This document shows positions 46,423 to 57,971 of a stretch of 64,000 nt of DNA, in pieces; position 1 is the stretch's first letter, and the number at the start of each line of letters is the position of its first letter. This DNA is from Chlorocebus sabaeus (lineage: Eukaryota; Chordata; Mammalia; Primates; Cercopithecidae). Both the position numbers and the translations under genes were made by a program. The stretch covers positions 15,288,500-15,352,499 of the forward strand of contig NC_132912.1 in NCBI RefSeq assembly GCF_047675955.1, read 5' to 3'. Under the pieces are notes generated by a model. It searched no databases. It worked only from the letters and a program-made list of their open reading frames with translations, and was not told the origin of the DNA.

Positions 46423-46746
46423 CTAGAAGGTCAGAAAATGGCATTTAGAGTTTTGAACACCTTTAACTCAAAAGAGGGATCATTCATTGAGAACACAGTG
46501 TCTTGTGCTTACTCTTCTTGGCTGGGGCATAGAGCAGTGGCCAGAGGAAAACACCCTTGGATCACGCACTTGGGGTACCACCAGCATTGCATTAGTGATT
46601 AGCACGACTATCATGGAAGCTCCCGTGGCCAGGAGAATTTTGAATACTCAAAGACAAGATGTGGTTACGTCAAGGGCCCCCCCAAGCGGAGAAGTGTGCC
46701 TCACTTGGTAGCATGTGCCTTATTTGAAATACATGACCTTTTTATT

Positions 46747-47049
46747 TTAATTTTTTTTTTTTTTGAGACAGGGTCTCATTCTGTCACCCAGGCTGGAACA
46801 CAGTGATATAATCATGGCTCACTGTAGCCTTGACCTCCTGGGTTCCATTAATCCTCCTGCCTCAGCCTCCAGAATAGCTGGGACTACAGACGTGCATCAC
46901 CACATCTGGCTAGTTTTTGTATATTTTTTTAGAGGCAGTGCTCTCACTATGTTGCCCAGGCAGGTCTTGAACTCCTGAGTTCAAGCAATCCGCCTGCCTT
47001 GGCCTACCAAAGTGGTGGGATTATAGGCATGAGCCACTGTGCCCAGCCA
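46747..47049 (-). mobile_element. AluJ-like, intronic, gene sense
   Basis: T-run, 'gagacagggtctcattctg' to 'gagccactgtgcccagcc'. Confidence 0.92.
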
Positions 47050-47214
47050 TGTGATCTTTTAATGCAAGAAAATGAACGCATGATGATATAATGACTGGGA
47101 CTCTCACCTTCAGAAAGATGGCCTGACTATCTGGGAATTTTATATTGCAGGGGAGGAAAAAAAAAAAAACAATCCACAAAGTTTTATTCTTGCTTTTCCC
47201 GGGCAGTCATTCAT

Positions 47215-47392
47215 TACTATCTGGAGAGCCCTTAGTCTAAATAAATCAGTTCAAATGTATGACATAAATTTCCTGTGATTTAAAAAAGTCAACAACTTTT
47301 AAAACTTAATACAGGTATCAAATATGACTAAAATGATAACCATCTTTAAAAACAAGATCTTTTTTATGCCTTTTCAAAATAGCTAACCTTAC
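47215..47392. repeat. Diverged direct repeat, copy B
   Basis: Same orientation as copy A (45417-45590), starting 1.8 kb away; the transmembrane exon lies between them. Confidence 0.85.
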
Positions 47393-47864
47393 ATGGCCAC
47401 AGATCTCTTTAGAACTTATACATAAGGTTACCAAAGGTAAAAATATTTTAAGTTTATGTTGTAAAAAATCCCAAGAGGTAGCTTAACTCACATTTTATGT
47501 TCCATAGTAGTACAAATCTATCTTAATGTTACTAACAACAGATCAACGACAACAAAAACCTCCCCACATGCCAATATTTAGGTATTTATTAGTGTCCGAG
47601 TTTCCTGGCAGTGTACGAATACATGGGTCAAAATGAACTGGTTTCATATTATTTCAGAGTAGCATGGTTTTGATTACTAAACACCACAGACACCCATTTG
47701 CTTATTTTTGATTTTTGATATTCTAAGACATAGATTTCTTTAAAAATCTTCTTAAGGGGACAAATCTCCTAATTTAAGACCTAGATAAACCCAAGATTTA
47801 CCAGTTTTTGAAAATAGTGATGTTACTTAAATTCACGAGAAACACCATTCTCTTTCAGATATAA

Positions 47865-47963
47865 TTACTTCAGTGGAGTGGGAGGAGAGGGTTAAAGTTT
47901 ACAAAAATTGGAAAAATAACTGACAATTAAATACTGGCTTACTTGTTCAGAGAAACAATTTTT
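47865..47963. repeat. Source-like segment of the copy at 36382-36480
   Basis: About 99 bp with roughly five differences from 36382-36480; unique intronic sequence next to an Alu. Confidence 0.9.
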
Positions 47964-48247
47964 TTTTGAGTTGGAGTCTTTGCTCTGTCATCCAGGCTAG
48001 AGTGCAGTGGTGCGAACTCAGCTCACTGCAACCTCCGCCTCCTGGGTTCAAGTGATTCTCCTGCCTCAGCCTCCTGAGTAGCTGGGATTATAGGTGCCCA
48101 CCATCATGCCTGGCTAATTTTTGTATTTTTAGTAGAGATGGGGTTTCACCATCTTGGCCAGGCTGGTCTTGAACTCCTGACCTCGTGATCCACCTGCTTT
48201 GGCCTCCCAACGTGCTGGGATTACAGGCGTGAGCCACTGCGCCCGGC
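47958..48247 (-). mobile_element. Alu, intronic, gene sense
   Basis: Flanked by 'cagagaaacaatttttttt' at 47949-47967 and 48248-48267, a clear long target duplication. Shares 'gtgcgaactcagctcactgc' with the Alu at 36.5 kb. Confidence 0.94.
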
Positions 48248-48387
48248 CCAGAGAAACAATTTTTTTTAATGCAAAGACAATTTCCACGGATGTACCAAAG
48301 CTTTGTCAGGAGTCACCAAGACACTTAGGGTACACGTAAAAATATTTCCAAATACTGATGCTTTGTCCTTTAAGTACTCAAAGCATT

Positions 48388-48710
48388 TTTTTTTTTTTTG
48401 TTTTGTTTTGTTTTGTTTTGTTTTGTTTTGAGACGGAGTCTCACTCTATCACCCAGGCTGGAGTGCAGTGGCATGATCTCGACTAATTGCAACCTCTGTC
48501 TCCCAGGTTTGAGCAATTCTCTTGCCTCAGCCTCCCGAGTAGCTGGGACTATAGTCGTGCACCACCATGTCTGGCTAATTTTTTGTATTTTTAGTAGAGA
48601 TGAGGTTTCAACGTGTTAGCCAGGATGGTCTTGATCTCCTGATCTTGTGATTCGCGCACCTTGGCCTCTCAAAGTGCTGGGATTATAGGCATGAGCCACA
48701 GCGCCCGGCC
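48388..48710 (-). mobile_element. Alu with (TTTTG)n tail, gene sense
   Basis: TTTTG repeats at 48399-48430, then 'agacggagtctcactctatc', ending 'gagccacagcgcccggcc'. Confidence 0.94.
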
Positions 48711-48950
48711 AGCATTATTGTTTTAACCTCTGCCAGTGCAATTCTTTATAAAATTCACAGCTATATTTCACTTCCTTCTTAAACAAGGAGTTAAGGAACA
48801 CAACCTACATTATTTTGTTGTTGCTTTTGAGTTCATAAAAGTCCAATATTAGTGTAATTTGTTGTTATAAAGGTGGGTTGTGAGATGACTGACATATGTA
48901 TCCCCACATTAAATACCATTAGAGGCTGTAGTGGGTATGCTTTGTGTTAC

Positions 48951-49240
48951 TTTTGAGATGGGGTCTCACTCTGTCATCCAGGCTGGAGTGCAGTGATGTG
49001 ACCATAGCTCACTGCAGCCTTGAACTCCTGAGCTCATGGGATCCTCCTGCCTCACCCTCTCAAGTAGCTGCGACTACCGGTGAATGCTACCATCCCTGGC
49101 TAATTAAAAAAAAAACATTTTAGAGATGGGGTCTTGCTGTATTGCCCAGGCTGGTCTTGAACTCCTGGGCTCAAGAGATCCTCCTGCCTTGACTCCCAAA
49201 TTGCTGGGATTACAGGTGTGAGTTACCATGCCCTGGCCTG
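48951..49240 (-). mobile_element. AluJ-like, gene sense
   Basis: 'cttttgagatggggtctcac' to 'gagttaccatgccctggcc'. Confidence 0.9.
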
Positions 49241-49343
49241 TGTATGCTTTTTATAGCCTTGAGTCTCTTCCTTCACTGCTAGGAAGCTCTCAAGGGGACC
49301 TACGTCTAGCAGTTCCCTTCATCCTGCCTTACAAAAGCATATA

Positions 49344-49650
49344 ATGGCAGGGCGCAGAGGGTCACGCCTGTAATTTCAGCACTTTGGGAGGCTAAGGCGG
49401 GTGGATCACCTGAGGTCAGAAGTTCAAGACCAGCCTGACTAACATGGTGAAACCCCACCTCTACTAAAACACAAAAATTAGCCAGGTGTGGTGGCGGACA
49501 CCTGTAATCTCAGCTACTCCAGAAGCTGAGGCAGGAGAATCACTCGAACCCAGGAGGCAGAGGTGGCAATGAGCTGAGATCATGCCATTGCACTCCAGCC
49601 TGGGCAACAGGAGCGAAACCCCATCTCAAAAAGCAAACAAACAACAACAA
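49344..49650 (+). mobile_element. Alu, antisense to the gene
   Basis: 'ggcagggcgcagagggtcacg' to a tail of CAAA and CAA units. Confidence 0.92.
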
Positions 49651-49912
49651 AACCAAAACATACACAAAAGCATATACTAATCTGCAAGATGGGAAAACTG
49701 ATAGCTGAGACTGAAATACATCTAAAATTAAAGTTCACTTTAATGCATGGGCTTTATGGCATTTATTTTGGTACTTAAGATGTTTCTTTTCCTTCCTTTG
49801 TTCCTCTTCAGTCATAATCTAGGCATTTCAGATTCAGAGCATGGGACATTTCTGTGTGTGGTTCATGCTTACATCACGACAAAAATAATACCATCAAGGG
49901 AAACACATTACT

Positions 49913-50214
49913 TTTTTTTTTTTTTTTTTTTTTTGAGATGGTGTCTTGCTCTGTCACCCAGGCTGCAGTGCAAGTGGCACAATCTCGGCTCACTGCAACC
50001 TCTGCCTCCTAGGTTCAAGCGATTCTCCTGCCTCAGCCTCCCAAGTAGCTGGGACTACAGGTGTGCGCCACCACATCCAGCTAATTTTTGTATTTTGAGT
50101 AGAGACGGGGTTTCACCATGTTGGCTAGGATAGTCTCGAACTCCTGACATCGTGGTCCGCCCTCCTCAGCCTCCCAAAGTGCTGGGATTACAGGCATGAG
50201 CCACTGCGCCCAGC
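49913..50214 (-). mobile_element. Alu, gene sense
   Basis: T-run of about 22, 'gagatggtgtcttgctctg' to 'gagccactgcgcccagc'. Confidence 0.93.
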
Positions 50215-51262
50215 TAAGCGAAACATATTACTCTTAAAACAGATGTGAAGTGTAAATTTTCTTAGCATGGTGATATAAAGTCATTGTGACACATTTTTCA
50301 ACATCTGTTCAGGAAAGACCTCCGTCAAATCAGTTACTTTGTGAGTCTAAGTGCTAATTCCAGTGATAATTCCATTGCTAAAATATTTGAACTTTCATTT
50401 CAGAACTGCCTTCATGGTTCATTTGCAAAAGACACCTTTTAATCACAGCACATTTCGACCTAGCTCAGTCACCTGCTTTATTCACCAGTCTTGAATGTGC
50501 ATGATTTTTAGATGTGTTTAAAAAGAAAAATCATAAAGATTTGCCATTTGAGCATAAAGATTTGCCACCAAGAAAGAGATTCACTAATGAAGGCTAAAGG
50601 CAGTGCAAGTAATATAGATTCTAAAGGCAGCTTGAGCAACAGAAGCCATTGCTGGAAATAATTCTCCTGAGATGACCATTTTGGAAAAAAAAAAAAAAAT
50701 TCTAGAATATTTGTGGGTGTAACATAGGTTAAAAAAATAAACTGTTAGTCACATTCTGAAAGATATGCATTAATGGACATATCCTAAATGGAGGGGAAGA
50801 TTCTCTTAGACACAAAGCAACTGGTTTGTGTTTAAGCCTTTTTGGAAATGCCCCACCAGGCTTTCTGCCCTCAATGGTGACTTCCCACTAGCATCTCTGT
50901 GGAGTGCTTTTCCCTACATGTGTGCCTACACCAGGCCACAGCTGTTTCAGGAATTAGGGAGGAGATCTTGCTGGTCTCTGTGGGCTTTTGATGAAGAATT
51001 CCCTATGGCAGCTGTCTGAACAAAACAGGCACTCAAGACTATTTTCTATGCATTATTCTTACCCTGGATGGAATATTTCCAACCAGAAGTCCCCCACCCC
51101 CACGAAATACCTTCTTTCCATCATTTCATTTTCAGACTTTTAGCCATTTTTGAATAAGATGTGATTTCCCTGTTGAAGTTATTTCCAAAAGCATACTTAG
51201 CCTGAACCCTCAAAGACCAAAGCAACTGAGCTGCATCATCGCAAGTGTTGGCTCCGTGTTAC

Positions 51263-51379
51263 CTGGGATGGGAGGGGACATGGCGGCCACCCAGTACCCC
51301 AACTGGGGGGCAATGTACGTCCACGTCAGCTGGCTGCCTTCCTGGTGCACAAGACCCAGACCGCTCTTCAGCCACGTTC
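51263..51379 (-). CDS. FAM171A1: FAM171A1 ectodomain exon (117 nt)
   Basis: The minus-strand acceptor 'ccacag' (51380-51385) and donor 'gtaaca' (51257-51262) bound 117 nt. They encode TWLKSGLGLVHQEGSQLTW followed by TYIAPQLGYWVAAMSPPIP, with split Gly codons at both ends. This is the membrane-proximal end of the extracellular region. In the family this region is thought to have a beta-sandwich-like fold; that fold is not deducible from these 39 residues alone. The intron to the transmembrane exon is 4.84 kb and filled with Alus. The preceding exon lies outside the window. Confidence 0.95.
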
Positions 51380-51799
51380 CTGTGGAATTGAGAAAGAGAT
51401 GTTAGCTACAAGCACACCAAGCTCCTTTGTAAGGCTTAAGCATATTGTAAAAGTCATCTTAAATATCTTAAATGTCACGTTTATGACCTATAAGATAACT
51501 GAGATGGCCAAAGTGTCATCTAGGGACCCCAGGCAGCTTTCTGGAGAAATTCTCTTCAATTTCCTTTCAGGGAAAGATGAGCAACTTTAGTGTTCCTTTG
51601 CCTTCTCAATTAAATTACTTTCAGCCACTTTATCAAACACCCCTCCTTCCAAACACAGACGATTTTAGCAGAAGCCTTTGGACCTCAGAAGCAGAATAAA
51701 GGCAGCATGATGGGGGCTGGTGGGAGTGAAAAGAGAGGGGGAAATCAGGCTGCATTCAAGCTCTTTGTCCTTGAGCAAATTTTCTATCCACAACTGCAC

Positions 51800-51940
51800 A
51801 CTGGCTATATCAGAATTACCTAGGGGTGTTTTTGAAAAAATAGATCCCTTCATCCCATCTTTGCAAATTCTCACCCAGTAACCCTGGCTTCGGTGAGCAG
51901 TTTTAAAAGCTTCCAGTTTGTTCCAATGCTGGGAAACGCC
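51800..51940. mobile_element. Possible MER5A-like relic
   Basis: 'ctggctatatcagaattacc' with 'taggggtgtttttgaaaaaatag' resembles the MER5A middle; weak. Confidence 0.4.
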
Positions 51941-51994
51941 AACTACGTCAAGGTCTCCGCTGTATCTCCCAGTTATTACATTAGCTAGCATCTG

Positions 51995-52197
51995 AGAGTA
52001 ACGCGCACCTACTACGCACTAGCTATTTGCAGCATACGTGTCTTATGATACACCATCTATAATTCTCACCACGACACTGAAGACTGGTGAGTTATAAAAC
52101 TTTTCCAAGGCCTCTTGGTGGCCAAGAGCAGAAAAGAACCTGGGGCTGCCTGACCTTGAGGCTGTGCTCTTTCTTCTGCTCTACCAGGCTGCATTTC
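51995..52197 (+). mobile_element. MIR relic
   Basis: 'gcacctactacgcactagc', 'ataattctcaccacgacac', 'ccttgaggctgtgctctttc' in MIR order. Confidence 0.65.
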
Positions 52198-52572
52198 CTA
52201 GCAACCTTCCCAGCATGTGATTGCATTTTTACTTTGTGAAGTTTCTAGGAGCAGACTCATTGAAGAGGATGAACTTGCTGAAGGTTGTTGGGCTATTTCC
52301 CAGCCAAAAATGGATGCCTTTTCCTGGGCTCACCTGCAGAGAGCCTTGCTCTGAGGCCTGCGATGGCAGCTGTGGGGCAGAAGGCCAGGGAGAGGCGGGG
52401 TGAACCTCTAGACGGCCCGTGCACCCACCCTGATCTATCAGCATGGAGATGTCGCGGCATACACAGGGCTCCTGCGCAGCTCACCTCCCTCCTATAGTCA
52501 TCCCCACCTGAAATGGCCACGTGGGTGACCCTGTGGCTGTAAGGCCTAAATAGACCAGCTGTGCACCAAACG
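52198..52572. other. Unassigned intronic sequence
   Basis: GC-richer stretch; overlapping ORFs of 60-97 codons on both strands without motifs. Confidence 0.4.
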
Positions 52573-52898
52573 CAGGCATGTGTCATTTAACAGGGATACA
52601 TTCTGAAAATGCATCGTTCATCGCTGTGTGAACATCATAGAGTGTCCTTATGCAAACCTAGGTGGTGCCGCCTCCTGTACACCTGGGCTACACGGTCTAA
52701 CCCATTGCTCCTAGGTTACAAACCCGTACACCATGTGACTGCGCCGAATACCATAGGCCACCGTCACACACAGGGAAGTATCTGTGTATCTAAACATAGA
52801 AAAGGTACAGTAAAAATACAGAATTATAGTCTTAGGGGATCACTATTGTATATGTAGTTCGTCGTTGACACAATCGTCATCCTGTGACTCATGCCTGT
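52573..52898. mobile_element. MER2-like Tigger MITE
   Basis: Ends 'caggcatg' and 'catgcctg' are inverted. Inside, 'catagagtgtccttatgcaaac', 'ttgctcctaggttacaaac' and 'aacatagaaaaggtacag' follow the MER2 non-autonomous element. About 326 bp, close to the family's usual ~345; no coding capacity. Confidence 0.78.
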
Positions 52899-53370
52899 AT
52901 TCTACCCAAACGCTTGCCTTGCTTAGCTACATGCCTCATGCAGAGGTGGCGGTAGTGGATTTTTTTTCCCCCTGAAGAAAGAAACAATACTCGGGCTGCT
53001 TCGAGGCCTTATCAGTTGCCATAGCAACATTCAAATGCAGTGGGTGGAAGAGGCCCTTGGTGATGCCTCCTCTGCAGCCGCTCCTCTGCTCACACGGCAG
53101 CTGCACACAGCGGGCAGGTGGGAGAGGTCGGGCATCAGCAAGGGCTCGGCATCGCCCCCTTCCCATGCCACAGGCTGGATCACTGTGCCAGCGGGTTTGG
53201 GCTCCAGAAAGAGCAGAATGTAAGCAAGGTTTTGCAAACGGGTATGAGGGAAGGGATGCCCGGTTCTGGTCCATTTCCCGAAGCGCACCCTCCTAGAGAT
53301 CACCCTGTTCTACAGGGCTACTGTACTAGGGGAGCGATAACGTAAGATGTTTGACACATTGAGGAAAAGG
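52899..53370. other. Unassigned intronic sequence
   Basis: GC-rich in the middle. Overlapping ORFs of 60-112 codons on both strands at 52936-53345 have no recognised motif. Confidence 0.4.
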
Positions 53371-53470
53371 GGCCAGGCATGGTGGCTCACGCCTATAATC
53401 CAAACACTTTGGGAGGCCAAGGCAGGAGGATCACTTGAAGCTAGGAGTTGGAGACCAGCCTGGGCAACAG
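53371..53470 (+). mobile_element. Alu left-arm fragment
   Basis: 'ggccaggcatggtggctcacg' to 'agcctgggcaacag', then unrelated sequence. Confidence 0.88.
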
Positions 53471-53499
53471 TATACATACACCTCTTTAGTTCCTGCTAG

Positions 53500-53880
53500 G
53501 CAGTCTTCACAATGCACACCTCTATCTATTCTGTGACTCTGCCTGCAAATGTAGCTCCAACCTCATGTAGTTTTTCTCTCTTCCAAAAATCTACCCAGTC
53601 TTTCAAGATTCAAATCAAGCCCAGTGTTTTCCCAGAGGCCCTTCTAGGACACATGGGTCTTCCGTGTCTCGGCACATCCTGGGCAAGTATTACTGCATCA
53701 TCCATTTGCCAAAAACACATGTTGCCTTCGGTGGCCAACCTGTGGCCCTCAGTCTTATCTCCTTTCTTAGACTGTAAACTCCATGGGTGTGGCCTGTGTC
53801 TTGTGTTGCTTTTGTCTTCTTCTCAGCGCCTAGAGATACGCATAGAGTAGGAACTCCAGAGAACTTCAGAATGAGTGGAA
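53500..53880 (+). mobile_element. L2 relic
   Basis: 'caagattcaaatcaagccc', 'tagactgtaaactccatggg' and 'tctcagcgcctagagatacg' follow the L2 3' end; heavily diverged. Confidence 0.6.
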
Positions 53881-54250
53881 GCTACAGGTGCAATCAAAAA
53901 ATAATATCTGGTAACCTGTAAAAGGCTGGGTGTGGTAGGCAGAGAAGGATATCCCCATGGCAGTGTGACCACGCCTGGGATGCTGCCCTTTCAAACTAAA
54001 GGGAACAGAACCAGCTGGGAAAGAGCCTACCATGGCTAAAGTGCGACACTGTTTGGGGTTTCAACAATTATGCTGTTACTGGCAAAAGCATTTCATGCTT
54101 TCCGTGTTTTGTGGGAGGAAATAAGCCCCAGGGAGTACGGGATAACAAATTGTGTACTAGAAACACATGCTTCTCATGGCAGAATCCTGATGCCACTGTG
54201 GGAGGCAGACAGTTTCACCACCAGAGCAGTGGACACCAGGGCCAGGATTC
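53881..54250. other. Unassigned intronic sequence
   Basis: No repeat or ORF of note. Confidence 0.4.
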
Positions 54251-54251
54251 T

Positions 54252-54550
54252 ATTTTTTTTTTTTTTTTGAGATGGAGTCTCGCTCTGTCGCCCAGGCTGG
54301 AGTGCAGTGGCCAGATCTCAGTTCACTGCAAGCTCCGCCTCCCGGGTTTACGCCATTCTCCTGCCTCAGCCTCCCGAGTAGCTGGGACTACAGGTGCCCA
54401 CCACCTCACCTGGCTAGTTTTTTGTATTTTTTAGTAGAGACGGGGTTTCACCGTGTTAGCCAGGATGGTCTCGATCTCCTGACCTCGTGATCCGCCCGTC
54501 TCGGCCTCCCAAAGTGCTGGGATTACAGGCTTGAGCCACCGCGCCTGGCC
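54252..54550 (-). mobile_element. Young AluY (AluYR-like)
   Basis: Near-consensus; carries 'ggccagatctcag', the complement of the 'gagatc(c/t)ggcc' variant. Target duplication 'ggccaggattct' at 54240-54251 and 54551-54562. Confidence 0.93.
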
Positions 54551-54562
54551 TGGCCAGGATTC

Positions 54563-55928
54563 TTTACTGGTGGTACCGGATGGCAGAGCACACAGACCTC
54601 TGCAAAGTCTCTTCTGCTGAATATGGGATCGCTGGGTGTTGCAACCAGGAAGGGTGCCCTTTCATCACATGGTGAGAGCCTCAGGTACTGCTGAGACACA
54701 GCAAGGGAGGAACCAGGTTGTTCCTGCTGCACGGACCAAAGAAAGCTCCACTGCAAGGCCTCTTAAGTCAGTCCACCTGCCCCTGAGTATGGAGGCCTCG
54801 GGATGCTACTGGGTGAGGACATCTGCCCAGAGGGCTGTCCTGCTTAAGCCTGTCTCCTTGGGGTCTGACAGACAGCAGTCCCTAATCTGACAGCAGCCCA
54901 GTTGGGCTACCTGCTCAAGCCCCCTTCACCCTGAGCTTCTCTTTCTGCCCTTCCCAGCCTCTTCCAGGGGCTTATCACTGCCTCTTAGTGTCCTCTGCAC
55001 AAGCAGGCAGCTGAGGTGGCTGCTGGGACTTGCAGACTCAAGGCAAGGTCATGTGGTGAAGGCAAGCAGGACCTTACAGCCTCCTCCTTCCTCACCCCAG
55101 AAACTCGGGCTTCTTCTTGCAGAAGCCACACCGCTGCAGCTACACAACCTGGTCGTGCAGCTGGCATTTTAGGAGGTGGATGGACAATGACATGTGCCTC
55201 TCTGTTCCAATCAATGCCTATGGCCGGGCCTGTTACTGGGACTGCACGTGTGTGAAGGTTACAGGGTGATCTCTCTGGCAGTATCAAGGAATGAAATTCT
55301 GCATTACTGAAATTTCTAGATAATTGATTATCAAATAGTTTTTAAAGCATGTGAACTCCCTCTTTAATGGATTCTTAGGCGGAAACTAACATATGAAACA
55401 GATAAAAGGTAAGCTTCTCTGCATGAGGGCAAAGAGATATCCACCCACCCCCCACCAGAGCCATCCCCAGGACACCTCCTGAACCATCTGGGAGCTACTC
55501 TTCTATATAACCTGACTCTTTGCCGAAACTTGAAAAGGCCATTTACAAAAATTCTAAAAAGCATCATTTCCCCTTGTCCTGTGAATGTGAATACAATGTT
55601 GACTTTTCTTCATCCCTCAGGGTCATAATTATGATCAACTACAATGCTAGGTTCTGACATATGAATGTCCTTAAGAAGACAGAGGTGGGGATTAAAAGTT
55701 GTTTGCTCCTGTGCTGAATACTCCCGCCTACCCTCATGTTTATTTCCCTTTTTCTCTTCCTTATAACTTGTTATCAGTGTTCTGTTATCAACTCTGCTCC
55801 CTCACCACCACCAACCCCCCAGCTTCCCACCTGAAGCTGTATGCTACTGGGAAATACACGACCTTGTTACAATTCTGTCTGAAATAACACACACAGGAAG
55901 TGTGAGGGACAGGAGGACAAAATCAGAT
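54563..55928. other. Unassigned intronic sequence
   Basis: 1.37 kb free of recognised repeats, GC-rich in its first part. ORFs of 62-100 codons on both strands (54523-55287) lack recognised motifs. A candidate place to look for conserved regulatory sequence. Confidence 0.4.
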
Positions 55929-55936
55929 ATGGAACA

Positions 55937-55965
55937 GTGATATATCTCTATATATCTATATCTAT

Positions 55966-56003
<38 letters not shown>
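55937..56003. repeat. TA/TC-rich microsatellite
   Basis: 'tatctctatatatctatatc', a (TC)n run and (TA)n run leading into an Alu T-tail. Confidence 0.95.
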
Positions 56004-56021
<18 letters not shown>

Positions 56022-56297
56022 TTGAGACGGAGTTCCGCTCTGTTGCCCAGGCTGGAGCGCGGTGGCGAGATCTCGGCTCACTGCAAACTCCGCATCCCGG
56101 GTTCACACCATTCTCCTGCCTCAGCCTCCCAGGGAGCTGGAACGCCTGCCACCACGCCCAGCTAATTTTTTGTATTTTTAGTAGAGACAGGGTTTCACCG
56201 TGTTAGCCAGGATGGTCTCAATCTCCTGACCTCGTGATCCACCCGCCTCGGCCTCCCAGAGTGCTGGGATTACAGGCGTGAGCCACCGCGCCTGGCC
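56004..56297 (-). mobile_element. AluY/S-like
   Basis: T-run, 'gagacggagttccgctctg' to 'gagccaccgcgcctggcc'; lacks a few bases around 'gagctggaacgcctgcc'. Confidence 0.93.
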
Positions 56298-56308
56298 ATA
56301 TATATACA

Positions 56309-56475
56309 TATTTTTAAGACAGAGTCTCTCTCTGTTGCCCAGGTTGGAGTGCAGTGGTGCAATCTCACCTCACTGCAACCTCTGCCTCCTGGGTTCAAGT
56401 GATTCTCCTGCCTCAGCCTCCTGAGTATCTGGGATTACAGGCACCTGTCACCACAACTGGCTAATTTTTTGTACT
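56309..56475 (-). mobile_element. Outer Alu, first part (interrupted)
   Basis: 'tttttaagacagagtctctc' to 'ctaattttttgtac'; resumes at 56787. Confidence 0.9.
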
Positions 56476-56786
56476 TTTTTTGTTTTTGTTTTTGTTTTTG
56501 AGACGGAGTCTCACTCTGTCACCCAGGCTGGAGTGCAGTGGCGCGATCTTGGCTCACTGCAAGCTCTGCCTCCCAGGTTCATGCCATTTTCCTGCCTCAG
56601 CCTCCCGAGTAGCTGGGACTGCAGGCGCCCACCATCACACCTGGCTAATTATTTTTTTGTATTTTTTAGTAGAGACAGGGTTTTACCATGTTAGTCAGAA
56701 TGGCCTCGATCTCCAGACCTCATGATCCGCCCACCTCAGCCTCCCAAAGTGCTGGGATTACAGGCATGAGCCACCGGGCCCCGCCC
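56476..56786 (-). mobile_element. Alu nested in Alu, (TTTTTG)n tail
   Basis: TTTTTG repeats, 'gagacggagtctcactctg' to 'gagccaccgggccccgcc'; 'taattttttgta' on both sides is the target duplication. Confidence 0.93.
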
Positions 56787-56923
56787 TAATTTTTTGTATT
56801 TTTAGTAGAAATGGGGTTTCACCATGTTCGCCAGGCTGGTCTCGAACTCCTTACCTCAAGTGATCCACCCCCCTTGGCCTCCCAAAGTGTAGGGATTACA
56901 GTCGTGGGCCACTGCACCTGGCC
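56787..56923 (-). mobile_element. Outer Alu, second part
   Basis: 'taattttttgtatttttagt' to 'gggccactgcacctggcc' completes the Alu begun at 56309. Confidence 0.9.
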
Positions 56924-57017
56924 GGAACAGTGATATTTGAAATCCAAGTTCAGTATTGTTTTCTTCCACACCACACTCTCAGATCAGTTTTTGTCTGAAT
57001 TGTCATTTTTGTTGTTG

Positions 57018-57315
57018 TTGTTGTTGTTCTTTTGAGACAGGGTCTTGTTCCGTCACGCAGCTGGACTGCAGTGGTGCAATCATGGCTCACTGCAGCCTCA
57101 ACCCCCTGTGTTCAAGGGATCCTTCCATCTCAGCCTCCCAAGTAGCTGGGACTACAGGCACATGCTACCATGCCCAACTAACTTTTGTATTTTTTGTAGA
57201 GACAGAGTCTCAATATGTTGCCCAGGATGGTCTTGAACTTCTGTACCCAAGTGATCCTCCTTCCTCTGCCTCCCAAAGTGCTGGGATTATAGGCATCAGT
57301 CACCATGCCCAGCCT
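57018..57315 (-). mobile_element. AluJ-like
   Basis: (TTG)n tail at 57009-57029, 'tttgagacagggtcttgttc' to 'cagtcaccatgcccagcc'. Confidence 0.91.
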
Positions 57316-57971
57316 TGAGTTATTCTTTAGAGTTACACCTTACACAATGGAAAGACTCAAGAGATATTTTCAAGAATAAACAATTTGTTGAAATATCTTA
57401 CTAATTTTTTGAAAATGAGTAATGTATCCAGCTGGCAAGGTTCACTGGGTATAAAGCATCATGCATTCTTAATTTGGAAGCTACATTTAACTACAATGAT
57501 TATTACACATAACAACTGACAGGCAAGGAAAGATATGTGCTGCAAGATCTGATGGTATCTCCCAGCAGTCACCAAGTGTGCTGCTTTCCTGCTTGGTTAC
57601 CAACCAGTAATGAAATCAACTTTTATTTGCAAAGTATAACGAAAAGTGAGTTAAAAAATTTAACAAATGGCCATCAAAAGAGAAAAGAACTCTAAAATAT
57701 GAAAAAGAGCTCAAAACAATGTCTAATTTGAATATGGTCTAAGGAGTTCAGAGTTACCTGGCTTTTCCTGTCCGGCACATTTATTCTGCCTGGAAACTCC
57801 CCCATAGCAGCCAATTACCTTCTCACCATTGGGTAAGAAGCAAACAGAACTGATATTATAAGCACTATTGATTTTGAAAAGAAAATCATACCTGAAACTC
57901 ACATGTTAAGAGAGTCTTAAAATCTCTTTTTTGAGAAAGAGATTAGCCAAACTACAAGAACAAAGTAGGAG
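57316..57971. other. Unassigned intronic sequence
   Basis: AT-rich; no repeat recognised. Confidence 0.4.

Larger units (their letters stand above)
46423..51262 (-). other. FAM171A1 intron upstream of transmembrane exon
   Basis: A 4.84-kb intron with six Alus, five of them in the same transcriptional direction as the gene. It carries the second copy of the diverged direct repeat (47215-47392) and the apparent source of the segment copied at 36.4 kb. The stretch 50215-51262 has no repeat I recognise. Confidence 0.93.
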
